A stretch of 64,000 nt of DNA, taken from the NCBI GenBank assembly GCA_012838425.1, contig DUPG01000008.1, positions 84,042-148,041 on the forward strand. Reading direction: 5' to 3'. Below the pieces are notes generated by a model, which did no database searches, was not told the DNA's origin, and saw only the letters and a list, made by a program, of their open reading frames with translations. This DNA is from Clostridiales bacterium (GTDB taxonomy: Bacteria > Bacillota > Clostridia > Christensenellales > CAG-138). Positions 1 through 8,380 of the stretch are shown here, in pieces; position 1 is the first letter of the stretch; each line of letters starts with the position of its first letter. Both the position numbers and the translations under genes were made by a program.

Positions 1-471
1 GTTCAAATACTTGTAGATGAAAACGGCGACGGAGTAGGAGAGCGTATTAGCTACAGCGCATTAAGCCTAAGTCCGAGCCTATCCTTAGTAGAGCCGCTTG
101 TATATAACTCGGAAGTCGTTGCCGACGCCGGCAGGATATTAGAGCAGGCTTTTAACAGCCTTGCTATGCAATTTTTTGATAGAGCGCTGCCCCTGTTCAC
201 TGCAACAGAAATGAAAATCGATGAAAACAATCTCAGGGTGTTGTTTGGCTTAGAATACAAGCTGAAAATGTTCAGTGTAAAGAAAGTAATAACATCTGCG
301 GATTCCTCTGTCGCTTATGTTGAGATAGACGCAGAGTTTCAGTATTACTCAACCGGCGAAGCTAAGTCCATAGTCATAGATGGGGCGAATGTGCCTATGT
401 ATATGGCAGATGGCATATATAAAATCAGCTTTGAAGACTTACTGCGAATTATTGAGGAAGCACCGCGATGA
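1..471 (+). CDS. C-terminal part of an unrecognised protein (5' end outside window)
   Basis: The reading frame is open from base 1 and runs into the ORF-track entry that begins at 166, so the gene starts upstream of the window and the internal ATG at 166 is not its start. About 156 residues are visible. The first residues contain DENGDG, which resembles a calcium-binding loop but is too little to assign one. I see no membrane segment or known catalytic motif. Its stop overlaps the start of the GerMN lipoprotein by 4 bases (ATGA), so the two are probably co-translated and may act together. Function unknown. Confidence 0.7.
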   Translation, partial: VQILVDENGDGVGERISYSALSLSPSLSLVEPLVYNSEVVADAGRILEQAFNSLAMQFFDRALPLFTATEMKIDENNLRVLFGLEYKLKMFSVKKVITSADSSVAYVEIDAEFQYYSTGEAKSIVIDGANVPMYMADGIYKISFEDLLRIIEEAPR

Positions 472-1886
472 AAAGATTTTTATTGCTTTTCTTAGTGATA
501 ATATTGCTTGTATCATCTGCTGCTTGTCAAAGCAATACCTTGCCGCCTATTGACGAGCTTGAGCCAATGCAACCGCCCGAGAGAACCGAGGTCGCATACG
601 AGTTCAACGCAAAGCTGTATTATATTATGAAGGATTCGGGCGAGCTTTCGCATGAAATACACGAGGTGCAAATATATAACGATGAGCCGGTTCTAATAAC
701 TATAATGAATAAGCTGCTTGAAAAACCCAAGTACGATTACCACAGAAACCCCATAGACAGCAGCTATAAATTAGCCGATATTGAGGTTTCGGAAGGCGTC
801 GCCAATGTGTTTTTTGAGGGCGATACATTTAATTCTAACAGCTACTACGATATGAAGCAGTACATAGAAACACAAGCGGTCATATTGGCTACATTAGAGC
901 CTTTTGGTGTGAACGCCGTCAATGTTTATATTAACGGAGTCGCTCCAAGCTATAAGTCGTGTCCTGTCGGTTTCGCTGTAAAGCCTGCAGATACGCTCAG
1001 CAAGCATATTTCGGATACTATTGACGCTTATACAGATTTCAGCAGTCTAAGCGAGGAATCGCCCTTTACAGCCAACTGCGTAATATATGTAAAGGATAAG
1101 AGCGGATACTTTTTAGCCAATAAGCAGCATATAGTAATTAAAAACGAAGCGTCGAATGAAGAGCTTGTCCGTGCGATTTTAGGGCGTTTCTTAAAGCTAT
1201 ACAATGGCGTAGTTTCGCCAGAATTCACTTTTACGAGCATAGAGTCAAACCGGCACTTAGGCAAATACAACATATCAGTTACCGTAGAGGGCAATATAAG
1301 CGATGATTCCGTATTAGAAACTCTAAGGGCAGGCATTGCGCTTACGCTAACGGGCTATATTCCCGATTTGCACTATGTAACAGTAATATATGAAAATAGC
1401 TCAGTAGCAATTCAGCGCAAGGATTACGCTAAAAAAATAGGCGGTACTGTGAAGGTCTATTACCCCTATCTGTTGCAGGATGTTCTAAGCGTTCGTAATA
1501 TCACTATAAGCAAGGGGCTTGCGTGCTGCACAATAAAAGAATTCATAGAGATATACTTCGCGAGCTCGGTTGCAAATTACAGCATTTTTACTGGAATGAA
1601 AGAGGAATACATATTAGATATTTATGTGAATAACGGAATCGCTGTGCTTGATTTAGATAAGACCTTTTATGAAGGATTAAGCAAGTACATAAACAACGAA
1701 AACAGCATAGTTGATGGCAATGTAAGTGAAAGACTGATTATATATGGCATAGTTAACTCATTGACGGAGGTTTATTATATAGATAGCGTACTGTTCTTAT
1801 GTAATGGAGAAAACATAAAGACTCTGAAAAATGTGTACTTAGGTGCTCCGCTTTATAAGAATATAGGCTTAATATATGGCGCATAG
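468..1886 (+). CDS. GerMN-domain lipoprotein
   Basis: The protein has 472 residues and begins with a lipoprotein signal peptide: a hydrophobic run ending in SSAAC, with the lipidated cysteine at residue 20, so it should sit on the outer face of the membrane. Residues about 60-165 look like a GerMN domain (ITIMNKLLEKP, then ATLEPFGVNAVNVYINGV), and the pattern seems to recur later (AILGRFLKLYNG, and GIVNSLTEVYYIDSVLFLCNG near the end). It may therefore hold two or three degenerate copies. GerMN is found in the germination protein GerM and in sporulation or envelope lipoproteins. It overlaps the preceding gene and lies 8 bases before glmL. The exact role is inferred only from the domain. Confidence 0.75.
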   Translation: MKRFLLLFLVIILLVSSAACQSNTLPPIDELEPMQPPERTEVAYEFNAKLYYIMKDSGELSHEIHEVQIYNDEPVLITIMNKLLEKPKYDYHRNPIDSSYKLADIEVSEGVANVFFEGDTFNSNSYYDMKQYIETQAVILATLEPFGVNAVNVYINGVAPSYKSCPVGFAVKPADTLSKHISDTIDAYTDFSSLSEESPFTANCVIYVKDKSGYFLANKQHIVIKNEASNEELVRAILGRFLKLYNGVVSPEFTFTSIESNRHLGKYNISVTVEGNISDDSVLETLRAGIALTLTGYIPDLHYVTVIYENSSVAIQRKDYAKKIGGTVKVYYPYLLQDVLSVRNITISKGLACCTIKEFIEIYFASSVANYSIFTGMKEEYILDIYVNNGIAVLDLDKTFYEGLSKYINNENSIVDGNVSERLIIYGIVNSLTEVYYIDSVLFLCNGENIKTLKNVYLGAPLYKNIGLIYGA

Positions 1887-1894
1887 GAGAAAGT

Positions 1895-3256
1895 ATGAAG
1901 ATTGATTTGGCAGTGGCCGAGATAGGTTCAACCACAACGATAGTAAACGCATTCGATGATATTTCAGGCGATGCAAGGTTTATAGGTCAGGGGGTAGGAT
2001 ACACAACCGTATTAGAGGGTGATGTACGGATAGGGCTGTCAAACGCCTTTAAGGATTTAGAAAAGACCTTGGGCGAAAAGATAGAAGCGAAGGAGATGTT
2101 CGCTACCTCCTCCGCGGCAGGCGGCTTGAAAATGTGCGTGCATGGGCTTGTGTATGATATGACGGTTAAAGCGGCGCACGCGGCGGCATTGGGTGCAGGC
2201 GCAATAGTAAAATTAGCCACGGCGGGCAAGCTGCATGACTATGATATAGATGAAATTCGCGATATTGCTCCGAATCTTATACTCATAGCGGGCGGAACAG
2301 ACTACGGCGAAAGGGAATGCGCTTTGCACAACGCAAGGCTTATAGCAAAAAGCGGAATAAACGTGCCTGTAATATACGCAGGCAATGTGCAGAACCAAAA
2401 GATTATAGCGCAAATATTCAGAGAAGCGAATGTGCCTTGCTATATAGTTGAAAATGTATATCCTAAGTTAGATTTACTGAATATCGAGCCTACAAGGCGC
2501 AAAATTCACGATGTGTTCGAGGAGCATATTATTAAGGCGAAGGGAATGGAGCATGTAAGGGATATGGTTAACGGTCCCATTATACCCACGCCCGGCGCTG
2601 TTATGGAAGCCGCCAAGCTATTGTATGAGGATATAGGCGATTTAGTCGTAATAGACATAGGCGGCGCTACGACGGATGTTCATTCGGTGTCATTAGGCTC
2701 AGAGGCTATTGCTTCTATTCAAACAACGCCCGAGCCATTTGCAAAGCGCACGGTTGAGGGTGATTTAGGGCTTTTTGTTAATGCCCGCCATGTTATAGAA
2801 AGCATAGGTAAGGATAAGCTTGAAAGAGAGCTGTCCTTAGACATTGATAAAGAGCTCGAAACCTACACGCCCATACCCCAAACAAGTGCGCATACAAAAA
2901 TTGCGCAGCGATTGTGTGTAGAGGCAGGCGTTAAGGCTTTTATGCGCCACGCAGGCTCTCTGCGCTATGTATATACCCCCTCAGGCAGACAGACATTAGC
3001 TGAGGGCAAGGATTTAACGCTTGTTAAGTATGTAATAGGCACAGGCGGCGCGTTGACAAGGCTTCCTGAAAGGGAAAGGCTGTTGCGTGAGATAGCAAAC
3101 TGCAACGCAAATGGCACCATGCTGGCTCCTGCGCCTGATGAAGCAGAAATACTGTTCGATGATGACTATATATTCGCCTCTGCCGGAGTAATCGCTAAGA
3201 AATATCCGCAGGCGGCATTGAAGCTGATGAAGAACAGCATGAAATGGAGGAATTAA
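1895..3256 (+). CDS. glmL: GlmL/MutL-family mutase reactivating ATPase
   Basis: The 453-residue protein matches the GlmL (MutL) family, ASKHA-fold ATPases that accompany adenosylcobalamin-dependent glutamate mutase or ornithine aminomutase and help remove inactivated cofactor. Supporting motifs are the N-terminal phosphate loop IGSTTT, the stretch FATSSAAGGLKM, ILIAGGTDYGERE, the second nucleotide motif VVIDIGGATTDVHS near residue 250, and IGTGGALTR near 385. A clear RBS (AGGAGAAAG) precedes the ATG. In known genomes the gene sits beside mutase subunits; here its neighbours are a GerMN lipoprotein and nrdR, so it is an orphan. Either the mutase is elsewhere or the protein serves another client. 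Confidence 0.85.
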   Translation: MKIDLAVAEIGSTTTIVNAFDDISGDARFIGQGVGYTTVLEGDVRIGLSNAFKDLEKTLGEKIEAKEMFATSSAAGGLKMCVHGLVYDMTVKAAHAAALGAGAIVKLATAGKLHDYDIDEIRDIAPNLILIAGGTDYGERECALHNARLIAKSGINVPVIYAGNVQNQKIIAQIFREANVPCYIVENVYPKLDLLNIEPTRRKIHDVFEEHIIKAKGMEHVRDMVNGPIIPTPGAVMEAAKLLYEDIGDLVVIDIGGATTDVHSVSLGSEAIASIQTTPEPFAKRTVEGDLGLFVNARHVIESIGKDKLERELSLDIDKELETYTPIPQTSAHTKIAQRLCVEAGVKAFMRHAGSLRYVYTPSGRQTLAEGKDLTLVKYVIGTGGALTRLPERERLLREIANCNANGTMLAPAPDEAEILFDDDYIFASAGVIAKKYPQAALKLMKNSMKWRN

Positions 3257-3257
3257 C

Positions 3258-3728
3258 ATGAGGTGTATTTATTGCAACTGCGCTGAAAGCAAGGTAGTGG
3301 ATTCGCGCTCTACTGATGACGGCACAGTTATTCGCCGCAGGAGAATGTGTGTTGAGTGCGGACGCAGATTCACAACCTATGAAAAGATAGAGGAAGTCCC
3401 GTTCGTGGTAATCAAGCGCAACGGCTCAAGGCAAACCTTCAGCACGAGCAAAATTCTTGCAGGCATTAAAAAAGCCTGTGAAAAGCGCCCTATTCCTATA
3501 GAGCTGCAGCACAAGGTAGCCGACGATGTGGTCAGAGAGCTATTAAGCACAGTTGACGACCAAGAGGTTGAGTCGTCAGTTATAGGCGAATATGTAATGC
3601 GTCACTTGAAGGAGTTAGATGAGGTAGCGTATGTGCGCTTTGCCTGTGTGCACCGTCAATTTAAGGACATAAATACCTTCATGGACGAGCTGAAAGTATT
3701 GTTGAAAGAGCAAGATGAAACAAAGTGA
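3258..3728 (+). CDS. nrdR: NrdR, ribonucleotide reductase repressor
   Basis: NrdR is a zinc-ribbon/ATP-cone repressor that senses dATP/ATP and binds NrdR boxes upstream of ribonucleotide reductase genes. The four zinc cysteines are visible as CIYC (3, 6) and CVEC (31, 34), followed by GRRFTTYE and an ATP-cone beginning at FVVIKRNGSRQTF. At 156 residues it has the usual length. It starts 1 base after the glmL stop with GGAGG in front, and its end overlaps pgeF by 14 bases. The nrdR-pgeF neighbourhood is common in Clostridia. No ribonucleotide reductase gene is in the window. Confidence 0.97.
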   Translation: MRCIYCNCAESKVVDSRSTDDGTVIRRRRMCVECGRRFTTYEKIEEVPFVVIKRNGSRQTFSTSKILAGIKKACEKRPIPIELQHKVADDVVRELLSTVDDQEVESSVIGEYVMRHLKELDEVAYVRFACVHRQFKDINTFMDELKVLLKEQDETK

Positions 3729-4530
3729 TTACACCGTTTCTGTGAAAAACGGCGTCGGAATAGTGTTTTCAAATGGGTTAGAGGTTGCGCATGGCTACAC
3801 TACGCGTTTAGGTGGTGTAAGTCAGCCGCCCTTCGACGCGCTAAATCTGGGCTGGAACAGAGACGAGCCTAAGGAGAATATCAGGAGAAATTATGAGCTG
3901 CTTTGCGACGCGTTCGGCTTAGCTATTAACAGCTTAGTATTGGTTAATTACAAGCATGGTACGAATGTGCTTGCTGTAGATAAGCGTTATTGCGGCAGCG
4001 GAATAATAAGCAAGCCTTTACCCGAATGCGACGGGCTTGTTACTAACGATGAAAGCGTGGTATTAGCAACTCTCCATGCCGATTGTGCCTGCTTATTCGT
4101 GTATGATAGCGCAGCAAGGTGTATAGGTATCGCCCATGCGGGCTGGCGCGGAATATTCGGGCGTATTGGCGCAAAATTAGTTGAGAAAATGGCAGAGCAA
4201 TACGACTCAAAAGCGCATAATGTAAAAGTTGCAATTTCACCTTGCATATGCGAAAATTGTTACGAGGTAGATAGGAGCTTGGCATTTGAGTTCGAAAAGG
4301 AATTTAGGCGCAATGATGTATCCTTACCTCACACAAACCCCGAAAAAGCCTATTTGAACCTGCGCCTTGCGGCAGAGCTGCAGTTTTTAGACTGCGGCAT
4401 ACTAAGGGAGAATATTTACCATATTTCCTGCTGCACATATGAGAATGAAGAGCTGTTCTACTCATACCGCAGGGACGATAAAAAGGCAGGGGCGAGCGCA
4501 GGCTTCATAACATTGAGGAGAAACACATGA
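3715..4530 (+). CDS. pgeF: PgeF/YlmD-family multicopper-oxidase-like protein (purine nucleoside phosphorylase / peptidoglycan editing factor)
   Basis: The 271-residue protein belongs to the DUF152/YfiH family. Members have been described as peptidoglycan editing factor, as a laccase-like oxidase and as a purine nucleoside phosphorylase/adenosine deaminase. Metal-site residues are visible in YKHGTNV, TLHADCACLF and AHAGWRGIFGR, which supply the conserved His-Cys-His set. The start lies inside the end of nrdR and the stop overlaps the next gene by 4 bases, so translation is coupled. I cannot tell from sequence which of the reported activities applies here. Confidence 0.9.
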   Translation: MKQSDYTVSVKNGVGIVFSNGLEVAHGYTTRLGGVSQPPFDALNLGWNRDEPKENIRRNYELLCDAFGLAINSLVLVNYKHGTNVLAVDKRYCGSGIISKPLPECDGLVTNDESVVLATLHADCACLFVYDSAARCIGIAHAGWRGIFGRIGAKLVEKMAEQYDSKAHNVKVAISPCICENCYEVDRSLAFEFEKEFRRNDVSLPHTNPEKAYLNLRLAAELQFLDCGILRENIYHISCCTYENEELFYSYRRDDKKAGASAGFITLRRNT

Positions 4531-5051
4531 AAAAACTGTTTGAATTGATAAAGCAAAATAAAACCGCGCTGGTGATAATCGGCTCACTTATTATATTGAC
4601 CGCATTGCTTATAGTTGTAAGCACAATGGTTTTAGGCAATGCCGAAAGACCTATACGAATTGAGTATGGCGAAAAGACATTCAAAATCATTGCACCGTAT
4701 GAAACGCGCGAGGTGCCTTATGATTCAGTTGAGATGTACGAATACAAGGCGACGCCTCCGGGCAACATAGGTCAAGCTATTGACGCGCAAGTAAGCAATA
4801 AGATACTTTCGGGCATATTCCAAAACGATGGCTATGACCCGTATTACTTGCATATTTATACTAAAACAGGAGCATATATTTTCTGCTACTACAAGGGGCA
4901 AAGCGTTATATTCAATTTGAGCAGCGAGGAAGAAACCAGCGAGTGCTACAAAGAATTACGCAATCGCATTTTCGGCGATACGCCCGTACCCACGCAGGCT
5001 CCCGTAATTACACTTACTCCCACATCAACACCTGAGGAAGCGAAAAAGTAA
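4527..5051 (+). CDS. Single-pass membrane protein of unknown function
   Basis: This 174-residue protein has one strong membrane helix at about residues 14-36, then an extracytoplasmic domain, and a Pro/Thr-rich C-terminal tail (TPVPTQAPVITLTPTSTP). I do not recognise a family; the middle part has the alternating pattern of a beta-rich domain. It overlaps pgeF by 4 bases and the downstream DUF3810-like protein by 1 base (TAATG), so it is probably produced together with that putative protease and could be its partner or substrate. That link is inference. Confidence 0.7.
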   Translation: MKKLFELIKQNKTALVIIGSLIILTALLIVVSTMVLGNAERPIRIEYGEKTFKIIAPYETREVPYDSVEMYEYKATPPGNIGQAIDAQVSNKILSGIFQNDGYDPYYLHIYTKTGAYIFCYYKGQSVIFNLSSEEETSECYKELRNRIFGDTPVPTQAPVITLTPTSTPEEAKK

Positions 5052-6205
5052 TGAGCAAGAAAGATAAGGCAGAACAAAAAGAGCAAAAATCAAGGAAACG
5101 CAAAAAAAGAAAGCCCATACCTATATGGGTTAAAGCCATAATATGCGCCGCGCTGACTATAATAGGCCTGTTTTTGCCCAAAGCATTTGCCAATTCGCCC
5201 GAGTTCATAGAAAAATTCTTCTCAAATGGTCTATTTGTTGGCGTTTCTCAAGCGGTGGGCTTTATCACATCTATAATACCAATATCGTTGATTGAATCGC
5301 TTATAATTGCCGCGATTATAGCCGCGTTAGTGCTTTTAGTGTTGGCTATAATCAAGATGAGCAAGCGCAAGCTGCCTTTGATGAGTGTTATACGGTTCTT
5401 TTTGGCGATTTGGCTTGTCGCGGCAGTATTGTTGAATCTGTTTTACTTTATGTGGGGCTTCAATTATTACAGACAGCCCATAGATAAATTGATGGAGCTT
5501 GAGGTTAAGGAACGCTCGGTTGATGAGCTATACGAGCTATGCGTCTATTTGAAAGACGAAGCGATTAAGCTGAGAAGTCAAGCTTCAGAGAACGATGAAG
5601 GCATATTCGATATAGAAAGCAATTACGATGCGTTCAGAAACGTGTGTGAGGGCTTCGAGCAGTTAGGCAAGGAATACAAGCTTTTCTCGCGCAAGGTGTA
5701 TCCTGCAAAGCCCGTTATGTTTTCAAAGGTAATGTCTTACACAGGTACTGCGGGTATGTTCATTCCGTTTACGGTTGAAGCGAATGTGAATGTTGATCAG
5801 CCTGCGCTGTTGATTCCCGCATCTGCCGCGCACGAAAACGCCCACTTCTTAGGCATAGCAAGAGAAAACGAAGCAAATTTCGTTGCATATCTTGCCTGTG
5901 TAAATTCGCCAGACATAAATGTAAAGTATTCGGGCATTATGCTTGCGCTGATGAATGCAGGCAACAAGCTGTATTCAGCTGATTCTGAGAAATATTCAGA
6001 GCTGTACTATTCTTACAGCGAAGATATGCGCAAAGACTTAGCGAATTACAGCGATTATTGGAAGAGCTTCGAGGGCAAGGTAAAAGAGGTTTCGCAAAAG
6101 GTAAATGATAATTACTTGAAGCATAATGACCAGACAGACGGAATACAAAGCTACGGCAGAGTTGTTGACTTACTGTTAGCGTATTACGCAAAAACGCAAA
6201 AATAG
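5051..6205 (+). CDS. DUF3810-like polytopic membrane protein with HExxH motif (putative zinc metalloprotease)
   Basis: The 384-residue protein has a highly basic N-terminal cytoplasmic stretch (KSRKRKKRKP), then about four hydrophobic segments in the first 140 residues, then a soluble domain. The soluble domain carries HENAH followed by ARENEANF, so both a HExxH zinc motif and a downstream glutamate typical of gluzincin-like enzymes are present. This arrangement matches the DUF3810 family, whose substrate is unknown to me. It is the last gene of the left-hand plus-strand operon; the next gene converges on it with 16 bases between them and no clear terminator. Confidence 0.75.
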   Translation: MSKKDKAEQKEQKSRKRKKRKPIPIWVKAIICAALTIIGLFLPKAFANSPEFIEKFFSNGLFVGVSQAVGFITSIIPISLIESLIIAAIIAALVLLVLAIIKMSKRKLPLMSVIRFFLAIWLVAAVLLNLFYFMWGFNYYRQPIDKLMELEVKERSVDELYELCVYLKDEAIKLRSQASENDEGIFDIESNYDAFRNVCEGFEQLGKEYKLFSRKVYPAKPVMFSKVMSYTGTAGMFIPFTVEANVNVDQPALLIPASAAHENAHFLGIARENEANFVAYLACVNSPDINVKYSGIMLALMNAGNKLYSADSEKYSELYYSYSEDMRKDLANYSDYWKSFEGKVKEVSQKVNDNYLKHNDQTDGIQSYGRVVDLLLAYYAKTQK

Positions 6206-6221
6206 AGCAGTGAGAAAAGCA

Positions 6222-7376
6222 TTAGCTTGGGTTTTCGTTCATAAATTGCTTTTCTAAACGCTTGTTTATAGCTTCCTTCAGCAATATGTAAAGCACAGAC
6301 GATAAAGGAATTCCTATCAGTATTCCCATAATTCCAAACAAGCTGCCGCAAAGCACTACAACAGATACAATAATCACTCCGGGAATTCCGATAGTGCGCC
6401 CAACGACCTTGGGATAAATGAAGTTGCCCTCTAACTGCTGCAATACGAGTATGAATATAAGGAACAGCAATGCCTTTATAGGCGAAACAGTCAGCATTAA
6501 AAATACGCCTATTCCTGCGCTTATGAATGAGCCTACTATCGGGAAAAGCGCGAGTATAGTTACAAAAATTGAAATTATAGTCGCGTACGGGAACTTGAAA
6601 AGCACCATTCCGGCAAAGCACAGCATTCCCAATATCATGGCCTCAAGCAGCTGTCCGCGCACAAAGCCCGAAAACATAGTGTTTGTGAGCCTTGCGATTC
6701 TGAAAAACTCCTCCTGGTGCTTCGTGGGCACAAATGCTTGTGAAAAACGAACAAAAAAGCGTTTGATTTTCTCCTTGTTCATCAGAACATATATCGATAT
6801 CACAACTGCAAGCACAGCGTCAAACAGTGTAGCTAATAGGCTTGTGGTAAGGTTAGTGGCGTATGAAGCCAGCTTAGCGGCAGAAGCCTGTATTATCCCA
6901 ATAAGCCTTTCAACGAACATGCCCCAGTCAAGCTGCATATTCTCTATTGCGGTTTCGGAAACATTCATCTGTGAAAGTATTTTTTTGAGCCATGCAGTTA
7001 TGTTTTCACCGAATGTCGCAGAGTTCGAAATCAAGGTTTGAACAGTTGAAATCAGCTGAGGGATCAAAAAGTATAGAGAAGCAAACAGAATACCCAGCAC
7101 AAGCACAAATGTTAATACAAGGCTAACATACCTGCATATTCTTAAAGCAACCGCGCCGCCCTTTTTCTTAATGAAGCAGAATATGTTGTTTTCGAAAAGC
7201 TTAAGCGGCACATTTAGCACGAATGCGATTGCAAGACCGGCCAATATGGGTGATGCCGCGCGCAGAATTAGCTTTATAATATCAATTATCTTGCCTATAT
7301 TCAATGCGCAGGCAAGCAAAGCGGCGGCAAACACCATCAGCCAGAATATGTTTTTTCGCTTTTCGGGTATTTTCAT
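6222..7376 (-). CDS. AI-2E family transporter (putative exporter)
   Basis: The 384-residue protein has the AI-2E/TqsA/YdiK family layout: two N-terminal helices, a long amphipathic soluble stretch (residues about 90-190), then a dense C-terminal block of helices ending in GVIIVSVVVLCGSLFGIMGILIGIPL, which is the family hallmark. Such proteins export small molecules or drive Na+/H+ exchange; despite the name most members do not carry autoinducer-2. AAGG lies shortly upstream of the ATG. It converges with the DUF3810-like gene, and 60 bases separate it from the ABC transporter operon upstream, so it may be the operon's last gene. Confidence 0.88.
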   Translation of the reverse strand: MKIPEKRKNIFWLMVFAAALLACALNIGKIIDIIKLILRAASPILAGLAIAFVLNVPLKLFENNIFCFIKKKGGAVALRICRYVSLVLTFVLVLGILFASLYFLIPQLISTVQTLISNSATFGENITAWLKKILSQMNVSETAIENMQLDWGMFVERLIGIIQASAAKLASYATNLTTSLLATLFDAVLAVVISIYVLMNKEKIKRFFVRFSQAFVPTKHQEEFFRIARLTNTMFSGFVRGQLLEAMILGMLCFAGMVLFKFPYATIISIFVTILALFPIVGSFISAGIGVFLMLTVSPIKALLFLIFILVLQQLEGNFIYPKVVGRTIGIPGVIIVSVVVLCGSLFGIMGILIGIPLSSVLYILLKEAINKRLEKQFMNENPS

Positions 7377-7435
7377 TTATTGCCTTTCGGTAGGTATTAC
7401 GGGTCAATTATACACAAAATACCAAGCAAGCGCAA

Positions 7436-8380
7436 TTATACCTTGTTAAGCTTCAATTCGCTTAGCTTGCTCTTGCGCTTAGATTGAAGCGCCGCAATCA
7501 CTAATACGAATATGGTCGCCGCGTAGGGTATAATCAGCGTGAGGTTTGCGGGTATAATGTTCTGCAAGCGCAGCCCTAACGCGTCAAAGAAGCCAAACAG
7601 CAATGCAGCCAAGAACACCTTTATAGGATTAGAGCGCCCGAATATTATGCAGGCAAATGCGATAAAGCCCCTGCTTGCGCTCATGTTTTCCGAAAACTGA
7701 GTCAGGTATCCCAATGACAGGTGCGCGCCTGCCAAGCAGCAGAGTATTCCGCATATTACGCTTGCCGAATACTTGATGAAGTCAGGGCTAACACCTATAG
7801 AGCGCAGCGCCTGAGGGTGCTCGCCCGCCGCTCTCAGCCTGAAGCCATATGGCGTTTTATACACTACTAAGTAACATATTATTACCAACAGCCAGCAAAT
7901 ATATACGAGTATTGAATTGTTGTTGAACAGCTCGTTTATTATTGGTATTTTATCCAACAGCGGAATGCTTACAGTAGGCAGCCCTAAGCTTTTAGGAAGC
8001 GGGAAAGCGCCTTTTACGCCGGTAAGCGTGCGCAGCAGGAATATAGTAATTCCGCCTGCGAATATGTTCAGCGCAACGCCTATAATAAATTCGTCTGACT
8101 TGAATTTTATTACGAAAAGCCCGAAGAAAAGCCCTAACAGCACGCCTACAACTATCGCGAGCACTATCCCCATAAAAGCAGACTGGAAGTAATATGTGCC
8201 CATAACCGCAGTAAATGCGCCTATCAGCATCATACCGTCCATACCTATATTCATAATGCCCGCATGGTCGGTAAACAGTCCGCCTAAACCGGCTAATACT
8301 ATCGGAGTAGCTGTTCGCAGCGTGTTTTGGAACAGCATTACATTAAATACGGTGAAGAAAGCTGCAAGGAATTCGCTCAT
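7436..8380 (-). CDS. ABC transporter permease, nucleoside/simple-sugar (NupQ/YufQ-like)
   Basis: This 314-residue, multi-helix inner-membrane permease belongs to the BPD_transp_2 family used by BmpA-type nucleoside importers. The N-terminal motif GLGGLFTDHAGIMNIGMDGMM is characteristic of the second permease of such systems. It overlaps the other permease by 4 bases and would pair with it and the double ATPase. The protein is of usual length. The substrate (nucleosides or related compounds) is inferred from the family; no BmpA-like binding protein is in the window. Confidence 0.9.
   Translation of the reverse strand: MSEFLAAFFTVFNVMLFQNTLRTATPIVLAGLGGLFTDHAGIMNIGMDGMMLIGAFTAVMGTYYFQSAFMGIVLAIVVGVLLGLFFGLFVIKFKSDEFIIGVALNIFAGGITIFLLRTLTGVKGAFPLPKSLGLPTVSIPLLDKIPIINELFNNNSILVYICWLLVIICYLVVYKTPYGFRLRAAGEHPQALRSIGVSPDFIKYSASVICGILCCLAGAHLSLGYLTQFSENMSASRGFIAFACIIFGRSNPIKVFLAALLFGFFDALGLRLQNIIPANLTLIIPYAATIFVLVIAALQSKRKSKLSELKLNKV

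Noticed and set aside
6184-7449. ORFs antisense to the AI-2E transporter (6418-7041 and 7171-7449 plus; 6184-6621 minus in another frame)
   Set aside because: No RBS, composition typical of shadow frames, and the transporter gene explains the sequence fully.
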